DNA from: Hymenobacter metallilatus
GTDB lineage: Bacteria; Bacteroidota; Bacteroidia; Cytophagales; Hymenobacteraceae
Assembly: GCF_003944705.1 (NCBI RefSeq)
Contig: NZ_RWIS01000007.1
Span: forward strand, 62,001-126,000
Length of the DNA stretch: 64,000 nt
Direction of reading: 5' to 3'
The notes under the pieces are model-generated. The model worked only from the letters and a program-made list of their open reading frames with translations. It had not been told where the DNA came from and made no database searches. The position numbers were made by a program, and so were the translations under genes. Positions 16,531 through 24,747 of the stretch are shown here, one piece after another. Within the stretch, counting starts at the first letter, position 1. Each line of letters begins with the position of its first letter.

Positions 16531-16911
16531 ATGAACCGCTCCTTTTGGCTGCTACGCGGCCTCAAATTCATATTCTTTGCCGTTTTGTTTGTAGCCGTGG
16601 CCGGCTACGTCACCATGAGCCTGTGGAACTGGCTGCTGCCTGGCCTGTTCAATCTGCCGCTCATCAGCATCTGGCAGGCGCTGGGGCTGTTGGTGCTTTC
16701 GCGCATCCTGTTCGGGGGCTGGGGCGGCCGGGGCCACCGCGCCGGCTGGGCTCATAAACGCCGACTGTGGAGGCAGAAAATGGAAGCCAAAATGGCCACC
16801 CTTTCCCCCGAAGAACAGGAAAAATTTCGCCAGAAGATGGAAGGGGTCTGCGCCGGCCCGCCTTGGATGCGCCGCCGGGCAACTGAACCCGACCACACAG
16901 CTTCAGCATAA
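16531..16911 (+). CDS. Small two-helix membrane protein downstream of ECF sigma factor
   Basis: 126 residues with two membrane segments (FIFFAVLFVAVAGYVTMSLW and LISIWQALGLLVLSRILFGG). A basic cytoplasmic stretch follows (GHRAGWAHKRRLWRQK), then a helical Lys/Glu-rich segment (LSPEEQEKFRQKMEG). Proteins of this type commonly follow sigma-70 genes in Bacteroidota, so it may act as anti-sigma factor or as a target of the sigma factor. No function is proven. A strong terminator follows 9 bases after the stop. Confidence 0.8.
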   Translation: MNRSFWLLRGLKFIFFAVLFVAVAGYVTMSLWNWLLPGLFNLPLISIWQALGLLVLSRILFGGWGGRGHRAGWAHKRRLWRQKMEAKMATLSPEEQEKFRQKMEGVCAGPPWMRRRATEPDHTASA

Positions 16912-16920
16912 GCCAGTAAA

Positions 16921-16958
16921 GCAGCAGCGGCACCTGAGGAATCAGGTGCCGCTGCTGC
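16921..16958. terminator. Bidirectional terminator
   Basis: GCAGCAGCGGCACCTGA (16921-16937) pairs perfectly with 16942-16958 around a GGAA loop, followed by TTTATT. It sits between the membrane-protein gene and the convergent DUF2314 gene. Confidence 0.88.
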
Positions 16959-16959
16959 T

Positions 16960-17493
16960 TTATTCTATAACCATTTTCAACTGCTGATCGAACTGTTTTT
17001 GCTCTTCGGGATTGAGTCTACTTCGCACAACACGAATGGAGTAGCCGCCTACCAACTTACCGTTACGTGTGTAATTCCAATCTGTAATAGAGTCTTTGTG
17101 AACAGCTACCTGCTGACCAAATTTAACTACGGTAGTAAATTCTGGCTCGTTATCTATAGTGCCCAAAAGTGAGTCACCTTTTACTTGAATATCCGTTAGC
17201 CAAATGTGCTCATTAGTCCCATCTGAAGTTGGAAAAGCGGCCTTTATTCCAAAGTTGTAGGCTGCAGTATCGCCGCTGGTTAAAGCAACAATAAACTGAT
17301 CTACCGTTTTGCGACTGTCATACAGTGCCACCGTCATTTCCGCATCATCAGACGGAGCGAAGTACATACGCTTTACTGCATTCCAGCCAGGTTTTTTATC
17401 TGCTGACTGGCAACTACCCAAAAGCAAAGCGGCTATTCCGCAACTCACTAGGTAGAGTATCGAAAATAGCCGCTTACCGAACAGGTTTTTCAC
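16960..17493 (-). CDS. DUF2314 lipoprotein (YegJ-like)
   Basis: 177 residues starting at GTG (17493). A lipoprotein signal peptide has lipobox LLGSC, cysteine near residue 28. The mature part matches DUF2314: phenylalanine-rich KAAFPTSDGTNEHIWLTDIQ, GDSLLGTIDNEPEFTTVVKFG, and the closing ITDWNYTRNGKLVGGYSIRV. The family is widespread and its role unknown. It starts 11 bases after the nuoJ stop on the same strand, so it is probably the last gene of the upstream complex I transcript. Confidence 0.85.
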   Translation of the reverse strand: MKNLFGKRLFSILYLVSCGIAALLLGSCQSADKKPGWNAVKRMYFAPSDDAEMTVALYDSRKTVDQFIVALTSGDTAAYNFGIKAAFPTSDGTNEHIWLTDIQVKGDSLLGTIDNEPEFTTVVKFGQQVAVHKDSITDWNYTRNGKLVGGYSIRVVRSRLNPEEQKQFDQQLKMVIE

Positions 17494-17504
17494 CTGGCTG
17501 ATAC

Positions 17505-18014
17505 TTAGAAGTTACGCTCGCCTACTTCGCGCTTGCCGAGCATTACGGCGCCTACCATAGCTACCAGAAACAGCACAGAAGCCAGTTCAAAAGGCAACAG
17601 GAAGTCCGTGTAGAGCTTTAAGCCCAACTGGTCTACCATGCCAATCTGTGAGTTGAAGGCGGTACCCGTTACTCCAACTGGATGCACATCTTTCAGGGCT
17701 GCCACGAGAATGAGCAGGAGGGAGCCCCCGGCTACGGCCGCCGCAATTTTGGCCAGCGCCGGCTTGTGCGGCTCGGTGTCCACGTTCAGGTTCAGGAACA
17801 TAATCACGAACAGGAACAGCACCATAATGGCTCCGGCGTACACGATGATGTTCACGGCCGCCAGAAACTGCGCGTTCAGCAACAGGTAGTGTCCTGATAA
17901 GGAAAAGAAAGTCAGAATCAGGAACAGTACGCTGTGCACCGGGTTTTTGGCAAATACCACACCCAGCGCGCTCAGCAGCGCCACAAACGACAGGAAGAGG
18001 AAAAGAGGAGACAT
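17505..18014 (-). CDS. nuoJ: NADH-quinone oxidoreductase subunit J
   Basis: This 169-residue complex I membrane subunit has five helices. The conserved block VHSVLFLILTFFSLSGHYLLL is followed by LAAVNIIVYAGAIMVLFLFVIM, which holds the pi-bulge helix of the proton path. It precedes a DUF2314 lipoprotein rather than nuoK, which lies 2.8 kb away across a plus-strand island. Confidence 0.96.
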   Translation of the reverse strand: MSPLFLFLSFVALLSALGVVFAKNPVHSVLFLILTFFSLSGHYLLLNAQFLAAVNIIVYAGAIMVLFLFVIMFLNLNVDTEPHKPALAKIAAAVAGGSLLLILVAALKDVHPVGVTGTAFNSQIGMVDQLGLKLYTDFLLPFELASVLFLVAMVGAVMLGKREVGERNF

Positions 18015-18116
18015 GCAGTTAGTTGTCAGTTGTTAGTTGTCAGTTGTTAGGGAGAGGATGTTAGGTATCAGAGCATGAATAATTCTGACAACTGACAACC
18101 AGCAACTAACAACTAC
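18015..18116. repeat. GTTGTCAGTTG-type palindrome between nuoI and nuoJ
   Basis: AGTTAGTTGTCAGTTGTTAG at 18019 onward is complementary to ~18078-18114 (CTGACAACTGACAACCAGCA...). Each arm is itself a near-tandem repeat of an ~11-base unit. Confidence 0.85.
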
Positions 18117-18676
18117 GCCAAGCGCGCCCGTAGCGTGTCGGCTTGGTCAGCTGTGAGCTGGATACCGCGCACGGAGCGGGCGTCCGGCGACACGGGCTCT
18201 ACCAGACGGTCCTTGCCGTAGATAAACTCGTCTCGCTCGTAGCGTGGGGGCGCAATTTTATCGGGCTGCAAATACACGGCCGCCTTGGGGCACGCCTCTT
18301 CGCAGAGGCCGCAGAAGATGCAGCGCAGCATGTTGATTTCGTAGCTGATGGCGTACTTCTCCTCGCGGTAGAGGCCTTCCTCACCTTTCTTCCGCTCGCC
18401 GGCCACCATGGTAATGGCTTCGGCGGGGCAGGCCACGGCGCAGAGGCCGCAGGCGGTGCACCGCTCCCGGCCCTGCTCGTCGCGCTTGAGCACGTGCAGG
18501 CCCCGGAAAATGGGTGCGAAGGGACGTACCTCCTCGGGGTAGCGCACGGTGGCCTTCTTCATAAAGAAGTGGCGCATCGTAATGCTCAGGCCCTGGAAGA
18601 TGGCCGGCAGGTAAGCCCGCTCAGCCAGCGTCATGGGCTTCTTCTCTAGCTTCTTGGCTCGGTTGGTGAGTTGCAT
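18113..18676 (-). CDS. nuoI: NADH-quinone oxidoreductase subunit I
   Basis: This 187-residue peripheral-arm ferredoxin-like subunit of complex I has two 4Fe-4S motifs, CTACGLCAVACP and CIFCGLCEEACP, binding clusters N6a and N6b that pass electrons toward NuoB. The N-terminal amphipathic segment (YLPAIFQGLSITMRHFF) anchors it to the membrane arm. The last four bases overlap the repeat between nuoI and nuoJ. Confidence 0.96.
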   Translation of the reverse strand: MQLTNRAKKLEKKPMTLAERAYLPAIFQGLSITMRHFFMKKATVRYPEEVRPFAPIFRGLHVLKRDEQGRERCTACGLCAVACPAEAITMVAGERKKGEEGLYREEKYAISYEINMLRCIFCGLCEEACPKAAVYLQPDKIAPPRYERDEFIYGKDRLVEPVSPDARSVRGIQLTADQADTLRARLA

Positions 18677-18688
18677 ACTATGGTTCCT

Positions 18689-18792
18689 TCTGTCAGTCTG
18701 AGTGGAGTAATGGCTCTTTTTCCGCTAGAGCAAGCCGTTAACTACGAGTCTCGTTCTGCTTGTATAAGATTCTTCGCTCCGCTCCGGATGAC
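18689..18792. repeat. Degenerate CTGAGC-family palindrome between nuoH and nuoI
   Basis: CTGTCAGTCTGAGTGGAGTA on the left and CGCTCCGCTCCGGATGACA on the right form a weakened copy of the TGTCATCCTGAGC family. Only the outer ~15 bases still pair well. Confidence 0.65.
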
Positions 18793-18808
18793 AAAGTAAA
18801 TGAAGTTG

Positions 18809-19891
18809 TTACTGAATCACGCCGGCCAGAATAAGGCCGCCGGTGAGCAGAATGTTGAAGACAGCCAGCGGAATGAGAATGGTCCAGCCCAGGCGCATCA
18901 ACTGGTCGTAGCGGAAGCGCGGCAGGGTCCAGCGAATCCACATGAAGAAGAAGATGAAGGCAAAAATCTTCAGGAACAGGCCCACGGTGCCCAGCAGGGT
19001 AATCAGGTTCTGGGCCGAAGCCAGTTCCCAGCTCTGGCTGTTCACGAACCAGTCGCGCAGCTCATACTGGAAGGGAAAGTTGAAGCCACCAAAATACAGC
19101 ACACTCATCACGGCCGAAGCCACAAAGATGTTGATGTACTCCGCAAACAGGTACAGGCCCAGCTTCATCGAGGAGTATTCGGTGTGGTAACCACCCACCA
19201 GCTCCGTTTCGCACTCCGGCAAGTCGAAGGGTGTCCGGTTGGTTTCAGCAAAAGCACACACCAGGAAAATGATGAAGCCCAGCGGCTGCCGTACAATATT
19301 CCACATGGCCCATTCGCCCGGTGCCGACTGCTGCAGCGTGATTTCGCGCAGGCTCAGGGTACCCGACATCATCAGCACGGCAATCAGGGCCATACCCATG
19401 GCCAGTTCGTAGCTGATGTTCTGCGAAGCCGCGCGGATGGCACCCAGCAACGAAAACTTGTTGTTGGAGGCCCAGCCGCCAATCATCACGCCGTACACGC
19501 CCAGCGACACCACGCCGAACACCCACAGCATGCCGATGTTCACCTCAATACCCTGCAGAAAAAAGGCGTTGTTGCCGAAGCTCATGTTGTTGCCGAACGG
19601 AATTACCGCCGACGACATCAAGGCCGTAATCATGGCCAGGCAGGGGCCGAAGATGAACAGGGCTTTATTAGCACCGCCGGGGAAGAACTCTTCCTTCGTA
19701 AACATCTTCACGGCATCGGCCAGGGGCTGCAGCAGACCGTAAGGGCCAGCACGGTCGGGGCCCACGCGGTCCTGCAGGAAGGCTGCAATTACGCGCTCCG
19801 CGTAGGTGCAGTACGTCGCAATGAGCAGTGAAAGCGCAAATACGACGAAGATGACAATGGATTGCCAGCCGAGGGCAGGTAGTTCGAGCAT
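18809..19891 (-). CDS. nuoH: NADH-quinone oxidoreductase subunit H
   Basis: 360 residues with eight helices. It forms the quinone-access region of complex I. Signatures are RVIAAFLQDRVGPDRAGPYG, FFPGGANK and the acidic quinone-site loop FAETNRTPFDLPECETELVG. I chose the ATG at 19891 (MLELPALGW). The frame extends upstream to 19966, but those 25 codons come from the adjacent intergenic repeat and have no homology. Confidence 0.96.
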   Translation of the reverse strand: MLELPALGWQSIVIFVVFALSLLIATYCTYAERVIAAFLQDRVGPDRAGPYGLLQPLADAVKMFTKEEFFPGGANKALFIFGPCLAMITALMSSAVIPFGNNMSFGNNAFFLQGIEVNIGMLWVFGVVSLGVYGVMIGGWASNNKFSLLGAIRAASQNISYELAMGMALIAVLMMSGTLSLREITLQQSAPGEWAMWNIVRQPLGFIIFLVCAFAETNRTPFDLPECETELVGGYHTEYSSMKLGLYLFAEYINIFVASAVMSVLYFGGFNFPFQYELRDWFVNSQSWELASAQNLITLLGTVGLFLKIFAFIFFFMWIRWTLPRFRYDQLMRLGWTILIPLAVFNILLTGGLILAGVIQ

Positions 19892-19892
19892 T

Positions 19893-19982
19893 GGTGTAGT
19901 TGTCAGTTGTTGGTTGTCAGTTGTTAGTGCAGGCTGTCCTCTCTGTTCAAGACTGACAACCGACAACTAACAACCAACAACT
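19893..19982. repeat. GTTGTCAGTTG-type palindrome between nuoG and nuoH
   Basis: GTAGTTGTCAGTTGTTGGTT on the left and CTGACAACCGACAACTAACA...CAACTAG on the right are complementary with few mismatches. The right end touches the nuoG stop codon. Confidence 0.85.
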
Positions 19983-20985
19983 AGTTACCTAATTTCAGCG
20001 GTGGGTTTTGCTGCAGGTCGCGCACGGTGCTTTCGGGCAGGTCGGCTACTACCGACTGGTTCAGCACGGGCAGCTCGTAGTGGTTGGCCGAAATAACCGA
20101 GGAACGGTCAATGTGGGCGGGACCTTCGATTTGCCAGTCCGAGGTTTCCTTTTTCTCGAAGCGGCACTCGTTGCAGATCCACTCCTTTACCTCGCCGTAC
20201 TGGTCCTTACGGGCGGTGGTGCGCAGCACGTCCTTGCCTTTGTACCAGAGCACCACGTTGCCGGAGCACTTGGGGCAGTCCCGGTGGGCATTCACCGGCT
20301 TGGTGAACCACACCCGCGACTTAAAGCGGAACGTCTTATCGGTAAGAGCACCTACCGGGCACACGTCAATCACGTTGCCGGAGAAGTCGTTGTCGATGAT
20401 GTTCTCGATGTAGGTGCCGATTTCGGCGGCGTCGCCGCGGCCCAATACGCCGTGCACCCGGTCGCCCTTAGCAATCTGGTCCGCGGTGTACACGCAGCGG
20501 TAGCACAGGATGCAGCGCGTCATGTGCAGCTGAATCAGCGGCCCAATGTCGATTTTCTCGAAGGTGCGGCGCTCTTCCTGGTAGCGAGTGGTGCTCACGC
20601 CGTGCTCGAAGGCGAAGTTCTGCAGATCACACTCGCCGGCCTGGTCGCACACGGGGCAATCCAAGGGGTGGTTGATGAGCAGCATTTCCACAATGCCCTT
20701 GCGCACGTTCAGCACCTGCTCGTTGGTGGTGTTTTCCACCACCATTCCGTCCTGCACCGGCGTCACGCACGAGGCCACCAGCTTGGGCATGGGGCGCGGG
20801 TCCTTAGCCGAACCGGCTGCCACGCGCACCAGGCAGGCACGACACTTACCGCCCGAGCCTTTCAGCGGGGTGTAGTAGCACATGGCCGGGGGCACGATGC
20901 TGCCGCCAATCTGGCGGGCCGCATTCAGGATGGTGGTTCCGTCCGGAACTTCCACCTCGATGCCGTCGAAAGTTATTTTAGCCAT
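19981..20985 (-). CDS. nuoG: Short NuoG: iron-sulfur part only
   Basis: 334 residues, against ~900 for the E. coli subunit. It keeps the 2Fe-2S domain (MCYYTPLKGSGGKCRACLV), the His-Cys 4Fe-4S site (HPLDCPVCDQAGECDL) and the N4 site (CILCYRCVYTADQI, later VCPVGALTDKTFRFKSR). It then ends with two extra Cys pairs (CPKC, CNEC) and lacks the whole molybdopterin-fold C-terminal domain. The short form is usual in Bacteroidota, so this is not a truncation. It carries electrons within the peripheral arm. Confidence 0.93.
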   Translation of the reverse strand: MAKITFDGIEVEVPDGTTILNAARQIGGSIVPPAMCYYTPLKGSGGKCRACLVRVAAGSAKDPRPMPKLVASCVTPVQDGMVVENTTNEQVLNVRKGIVEMLLINHPLDCPVCDQAGECDLQNFAFEHGVSTTRYQEERRTFEKIDIGPLIQLHMTRCILCYRCVYTADQIAKGDRVHGVLGRGDAAEIGTYIENIIDNDFSGNVIDVCPVGALTDKTFRFKSRVWFTKPVNAHRDCPKCSGNVVLWYKGKDVLRTTARKDQYGEVKEWICNECRFEKKETSDWQIEGPAHIDRSSVISANHYELPVLNQSVVADLPESTVRDLQQNPPLKLGN

Positions 20986-21031
20986 TATTGGTTGAAATCG
21001 TTAGGATTTCGACTGATCTGCACAACAAAGG

Positions 21032-21127
21032 ACGTCATGCTGAGCTTGCCGAAGCATCTCTACCGGGGGTAATTAATTAGCAATGCAACGAAGCGGTAGA
21101 GATGCTTCGGCAAGCTCAGCATGACGT
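21032..21127. repeat. Perfect 34-bp palindrome, ACGTCATGCTGAGC family, between nuoF and nuoG
   Basis: Arms 21032-21065 and 21094-21127 are perfectly complementary (ACGTCATGCTGAGCTTGCCG...CTCTACCG) around a 28-base loop. A second perfect copy of the same family is at 39722-39820, a degenerate one at 31536-31639. Confidence 0.93.
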
Positions 21128-21134
21128 TCTAAAG

Positions 21135-22475
21135 TTACACCAGCACGGCACCGGCCCGGTACACCGCGCCGGGTTGGGCGGCTTCCTTGGCGTGGGTCAC
21201 GTGCCACTCAAACTCGTGGCGGAAGTGGCGCACGGCGGCGGCTACGGGCCAGGCGGCGGCTTCACCGAGGGGACAGATGGTGTTGCCCTCGATTTGCTTG
21301 GCTACGCTCACCAGCAGGTCGATGTCCTCCATGTGGCCGTGGCCGTGCTCCAAACGGTGCAGCACCTTTTCCATCCAGCCCGTACCCTCGCGGCAGGGCG
21401 AGCATTGCCCGCACGACTCGTGGTGATAGAAGCGGCTGAAGTTCCAGGTATTGCGCACGATGCAGGTGGTCTCGTCCATGGCAATGAAGCCCCCCGAACC
21501 CAGCATGGTGCCCGTCACGAAGCCCCCGTCGCTGAGCGACTCGTAGGTCATCAGGCGGTTTTCGCCGGCAGCGGTTTTGAGGATCAGCTCTTTGGGTAGA
21601 ATCGGAACGGACGAACCACCGGCCACCACGGCCTTCAGGTCGCGGCCTTTCCAGATGCCGCCGCAGTACTCATCGGAGTAGATGAATTCCTCGACGGGCA
21701 AACCCAACTCAATTTCGTAGATGCCGGGCTTGTTGAGGTGGCCGCAGGCCGAAATCAGCTTGGTGCCGGTGCTCCGGCCGATGCCAATTTTGGCATACTC
21801 GTCGCCACCCTCGTTCACAATTACCGGCACGGCGGCAATGGATTCCACGTTGTTGACCACCGTGGGGCGGGCGTAGAGGCCCTGCACAGCCGGGAAGGGC
21901 GGCTTGTTGCGCGGGTTGCCGCGCTTGCCTTCCAGGCTTTCCAAGAGGGCGGTTTCCTCACCGCAGATGTAGGCACCGCCGCCGGGGTGCACGTGCAGGT
22001 CCAGGTCGTAGCCCGAGCCCAGGATGTTCTTGCCCAGGAAACCAGCCGCATAAGCCTCGGCAATGGCTTTTTCCAGGATGCGCAGCACATACAACAACTC
22101 GCCGCGGATGTAGATGTACGAGGTGTTGGCGCCCAGCGCGTACGAGCTCGTAATCATACCCTCAATAAGCAAGTGGGGCAGTTTCGACATCAGCTGACGG
22201 TCCTTGAAGGTGCCCGGCTCCGATTCGTCGGCGTTGCAGACGAGGTAACGCGGCACACCCTCGGGCTTGGCCAGGAAGCTCCACTTCATACCCGTGGGGA
22301 AGCCCGCACCGCCGCGGCCCCGCAGGCCCGATTTCTTTACTTCTTCCACCACCTCATCGGGGGTCATCGTTTTCAGGGCCTTCTCCACCGAGCGGTAGCC
22401 ACCGTGCTTGCGGTACCCTTCCAGGGTGTCGATGCCTTCAACGTTAATATGTTCGGTCAGCAGTTTGCGTCCCAT
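21135..22475 (-). CDS. nuoF: NADH-quinone oxidoreductase subunit F
   Basis: This 446-residue NADH- and FMN-binding subunit has the glycine-rich NADH site GLRGRGGAGFPTGMKWSF. The FMN-binding stretch is CNADESEPGTFKDR and GAGAYICGEETAL-like (here PGGGAYICGEETALLESLEG). The 4Fe-4S N3 site is SCGQCSPCREGTGW plus the distal Cys in GNTICPLGEA. It is the electron entry point of complex I. Confidence 0.97.
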   Translation of the reverse strand: MGRKLLTEHINVEGIDTLEGYRKHGGYRSVEKALKTMTPDEVVEEVKKSGLRGRGGAGFPTGMKWSFLAKPEGVPRYLVCNADESEPGTFKDRQLMSKLPHLLIEGMITSSYALGANTSYIYIRGELLYVLRILEKAIAEAYAAGFLGKNILGSGYDLDLHVHPGGGAYICGEETALLESLEGKRGNPRNKPPFPAVQGLYARPTVVNNVESIAAVPVIVNEGGDEYAKIGIGRSTGTKLISACGHLNKPGIYEIELGLPVEEFIYSDEYCGGIWKGRDLKAVVAGGSSVPILPKELILKTAAGENRLMTYESLSDGGFVTGTMLGSGGFIAMDETTCIVRNTWNFSRFYHHESCGQCSPCREGTGWMEKVLHRLEHGHGHMEDIDLLVSVAKQIEGNTICPLGEAAAWPVAAAVRHFRHEFEWHVTHAKEAAQPGAVYRAGAVLV

Positions 22476-22487
22476 AGTCGTAGGCGT

Positions 22488-22757
22488 TTAGCCGTTGTAT
22501 TTAGCTTCTAGTTCGGTCAGGCGCTGCTCAAAGGCTGCGTTTACCTGTTGCTGCTGTCCGAGTGCTTTATTGATGGAGTAAGTCATAAACTCCATGTTTT
22601 TCCGGTTCTCATCCAGAAGCGTATTGAACATATTGTTCGTATGCTCCTGCTGCTTCACAACAACAGACGCCACTCGATTAAGGGCTTCTTTCATCTCGTG
22701 CATCTCAATGAGAATTTCCGAGACAATCAGCGGCAGGTCTTTATTCCGTTCGTCCAT
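22488..22757 (-). CDS. Small coiled-coil protein between nuoE and nuoF
   Basis: 89 residues, unrecognised. It is almost fully alpha-helical with heptad-like hydrophobic spacing (IVSEILIEMHEMKEALNRVA, FEQRLTELEAKY). It has no cysteines, signal peptide or membrane helix. It starts 12 bases after nuoE and ends 12 bases before nuoF on the same strand, so it is transcribed with complex I. Candidate roles are an assembly chaperone or an accessory peripheral-arm protein, or it is a chance insertion. No homologue is known to me. Confidence 0.75.
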   Translation of the reverse strand: MDERNKDLPLIVSEILIEMHEMKEALNRVASVVVKQQEHTNNMFNTLLDENRKNMEFMTYSINKALGQQQQVNAAFEQRLTELEAKYNG

Positions 22758-22769
22758 GGCGGCAGAGGG

Positions 22770-23339
22770 CTAGTTGCGGGCCAGCGCGTTCGGGAGGCCG
22801 TTTTCTTCCCAAGGTAGCGCCGGGCGGTGCACCTGGTTGCGCAACTCCGTGAGCATGGCGTCCACGGCTTCCGGGGTATCAAGTTGCTCGTAGTACTTCT
22901 CGCGGACCTGCACGATGGGGGCGAAGCCACAGGCGGCCAGGCACTCCACTTCTTTCAGCGTAAACAGGCCATCAGCCGAAGCTGGGCCGCCTACTTTGGC
23001 GCCGGTAATGCGCTCCAGATGGGCCGTCAGCTCGTCGGAGCCACGCAACATGCAGGGGCCCGTGCGGCAAATTTCCAGCACGTGCTTGCCTACCGGCTTG
23101 AGGTTGAACATGGTGTAGAACGACGACACCTCGTACACTTCAATGGGCTTTACGCCCAGCACTTCAGCCACCAGGTCCTGCACTTCGGGGCTCACCCAGC
23201 CACCAAATTCGGCCTGGGCAATGTGCAGCACCGGCAGCATAGCGGATTTGCGCCGCTCGGCGGGGTATTGTTTGCAGATACGCTCAATCTCGGCCTTGGC
23301 GGCTTCAGAGAATTGCGGCTTGACGGCAGTCGTCTCCAT
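22770..23339 (-). CDS. nuoE: NADH-quinone oxidoreductase subunit E
   Basis: 189 residues. The thioredoxin-like 2Fe-2S subunit of complex I binds cluster N1a through CRTGPC and CLAAC (C-x4-C ... C-x3-C). The N-terminal helical part (FSEAAKAEIERICKQYP) is typical. ATG at 23339 (METTAVKP) is chosen. The frame is open to 23384, but the longer start would overlap nuoD and adds a non-homologous stretch. Confidence 0.96.
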   Translation of the reverse strand: METTAVKPQFSEAAKAEIERICKQYPAERRKSAMLPVLHIAQAEFGGWVSPEVQDLVAEVLGVKPIEVYEVSSFYTMFNLKPVGKHVLEICRTGPCMLRGSDELTAHLERITGAKVGGPASADGLFTLKEVECLAACGFAPIVQVREKYYEQLDTPEAVDAMLTELRNQVHRPALPWEENGLPNALARN

Positions 23340-23361
23340 AACAGTTGAATTCAGCAAAAAA

Positions 23362-24630
23362 CTACGCGTCCAGCTCCCCGGCAATTACGTTCATCGACGA
23401 CAGCGTCACGATGGCGTCGGAGAGGGTCTGGCCCACCACCATTTCGGTATAGGCCTGGTAGTAAATGAAGCAGGGACGGCGGAAGTGCAGGCGGTAGGGT
23501 GTGCGGCCACCATCGGAAACCAGGTAGAAGCCCAACTCGCCGTTGCCACCTTCCACCGAGTGGTACACCTCGCCCACGGGGGCATCAATCTCACCCATCA
23601 CAATTTTGAAGTGGTAGATGAGGGCCTCCATGTTTTTGTACACGGCCTGCTTGGGCGGCAGGTAATAGTGCGGCGCATCGGCGTGGTAAGGGCCTTCGGG
23701 CAGGTTTTCCAGCGCCTGGTTGATAATGCGCAGGCTCTGCCAGATTTCCTCGTTGCGCACCATAAACCGGTCGTAGGTGTCGCCCTTGGTGCCCACCGGA
23801 ATTTCAAACTCGAAGTCCTGGTAGCTGGAATAAGGGTTCATCACCCGCACGTCGTAATCGACGCCGGCGGCGCGCAGGTTGGGGCCGGTGAAGCCGTAGT
23901 TGAGGGCTCGCTCGGCGGAAATAGCGCCCACGTCCACCACCCGATCCATGAAGATGCGGTTGCGGTTGAACATCTTCTCGAATTCCGTCATGACGGCCGG
24001 GAAGCTTTTCAGCCAAGCGCGCAGCTTTTGCAAAGCTACCGGCGTGAAATCCCGCTCCATACCGCCTACGCGGCCCATGTTGGTGGTCAGGCGGGCACCG
24101 CTTACTTCCTCGTAGATTTCGTAGATCTTCTCCCGCTCGTCCATCAGGTAGAGGAAGCCGGTGAAGGCGCCCGTATCTACCCCCAGAATGCCGTTGCAGA
24201 TCAAGTGGTCGGAAATGCGGGCCAGCTCCATCAGAATCACGCGCATGTATTGGGCACGCTTGGGTACTTCCACGCCCAGCAGCTTCTCCACCGTCATGTG
24301 CCAGCCCATGTTGTTGATGGGCGACGAACAGTAGTTCATCCGGTCCGTGAGGGGCGTAATCTGGTAGAAGGGCCGCCGCTCGGCAATCTTCTCGAAAGCC
24401 CGGTGGATGTAGCCGATAGTGGGTACCCCCGACACAATCCGCTCCCCATCCATCTGCAGAATGTTCTGGAAGATGCCGTGGGTAGCGGGGTGGGTGGGGC
24501 CCAGGTTTAGGGTAGTCAGCTCCTGGTTGAAGTCGTTGACAGTGGGCGCCAGCGGATTGATCCGGGCCTGCTGCTCGCGTGCTTCCTCTATGATTTTATG
24601 GGTGCCTTCCAGCGTGTCGTTTACTGCCAT
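23362..24630 (-). CDS. nuoD: NADH-quinone oxidoreductase subunit D
   Basis: 422 residues. This 49-kDa-type subunit forms the quinone-reduction site with NuoB. Signatures are LGPTHPATHGIFQ with the quinone-binding His, GYIHRAFEK, and the NiFe-hydrogenase-like fold without the metal cysteines. It is encoded separately from NuoC, not as the CD fusion of enterobacteria. Confidence 0.97.
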   Translation of the reverse strand: MAVNDTLEGTHKIIEEAREQQARINPLAPTVNDFNQELTTLNLGPTHPATHGIFQNILQMDGERIVSGVPTIGYIHRAFEKIAERRPFYQITPLTDRMNYCSSPINNMGWHMTVEKLLGVEVPKRAQYMRVILMELARISDHLICNGILGVDTGAFTGFLYLMDEREKIYEIYEEVSGARLTTNMGRVGGMERDFTPVALQKLRAWLKSFPAVMTEFEKMFNRNRIFMDRVVDVGAISAERALNYGFTGPNLRAAGVDYDVRVMNPYSSYQDFEFEIPVGTKGDTYDRFMVRNEEIWQSLRIINQALENLPEGPYHADAPHYYLPPKQAVYKNMEALIYHFKIVMGEIDAPVGEVYHSVEGGNGELGFYLVSDGGRTPYRLHFRRPCFIYYQAYTEMVVGQTLSDAIVTLSSMNVIAGELDA

Positions 24631-24638
24631 TGTGTAAT

Positions 24639-24742
24639 TGTCATCCTGAGCGTAGCGAAGGACCTTATCACGTCCGCGCCACTGGGGTTACTAACTCTGG
24701 CAAAGGCAGCCGTGATAAGGTGCTTCCTTCGTCAGCATGACA
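24639..24742. repeat. TGTCATCCTGAGC-family palindrome between nuoC and nuoD
   Basis: The left arm at 24639-24672 (TGTCATCCTGAGCGTAGCGA...TATCACG) and the right arm at 24711-24742 (CGTGATAAGG...CATGACA) pair over ~32 bases with a few mismatches. It closely matches the copy at 14219-14318. Confidence 0.88.
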
Positions 24743-24747
24743 AATAA

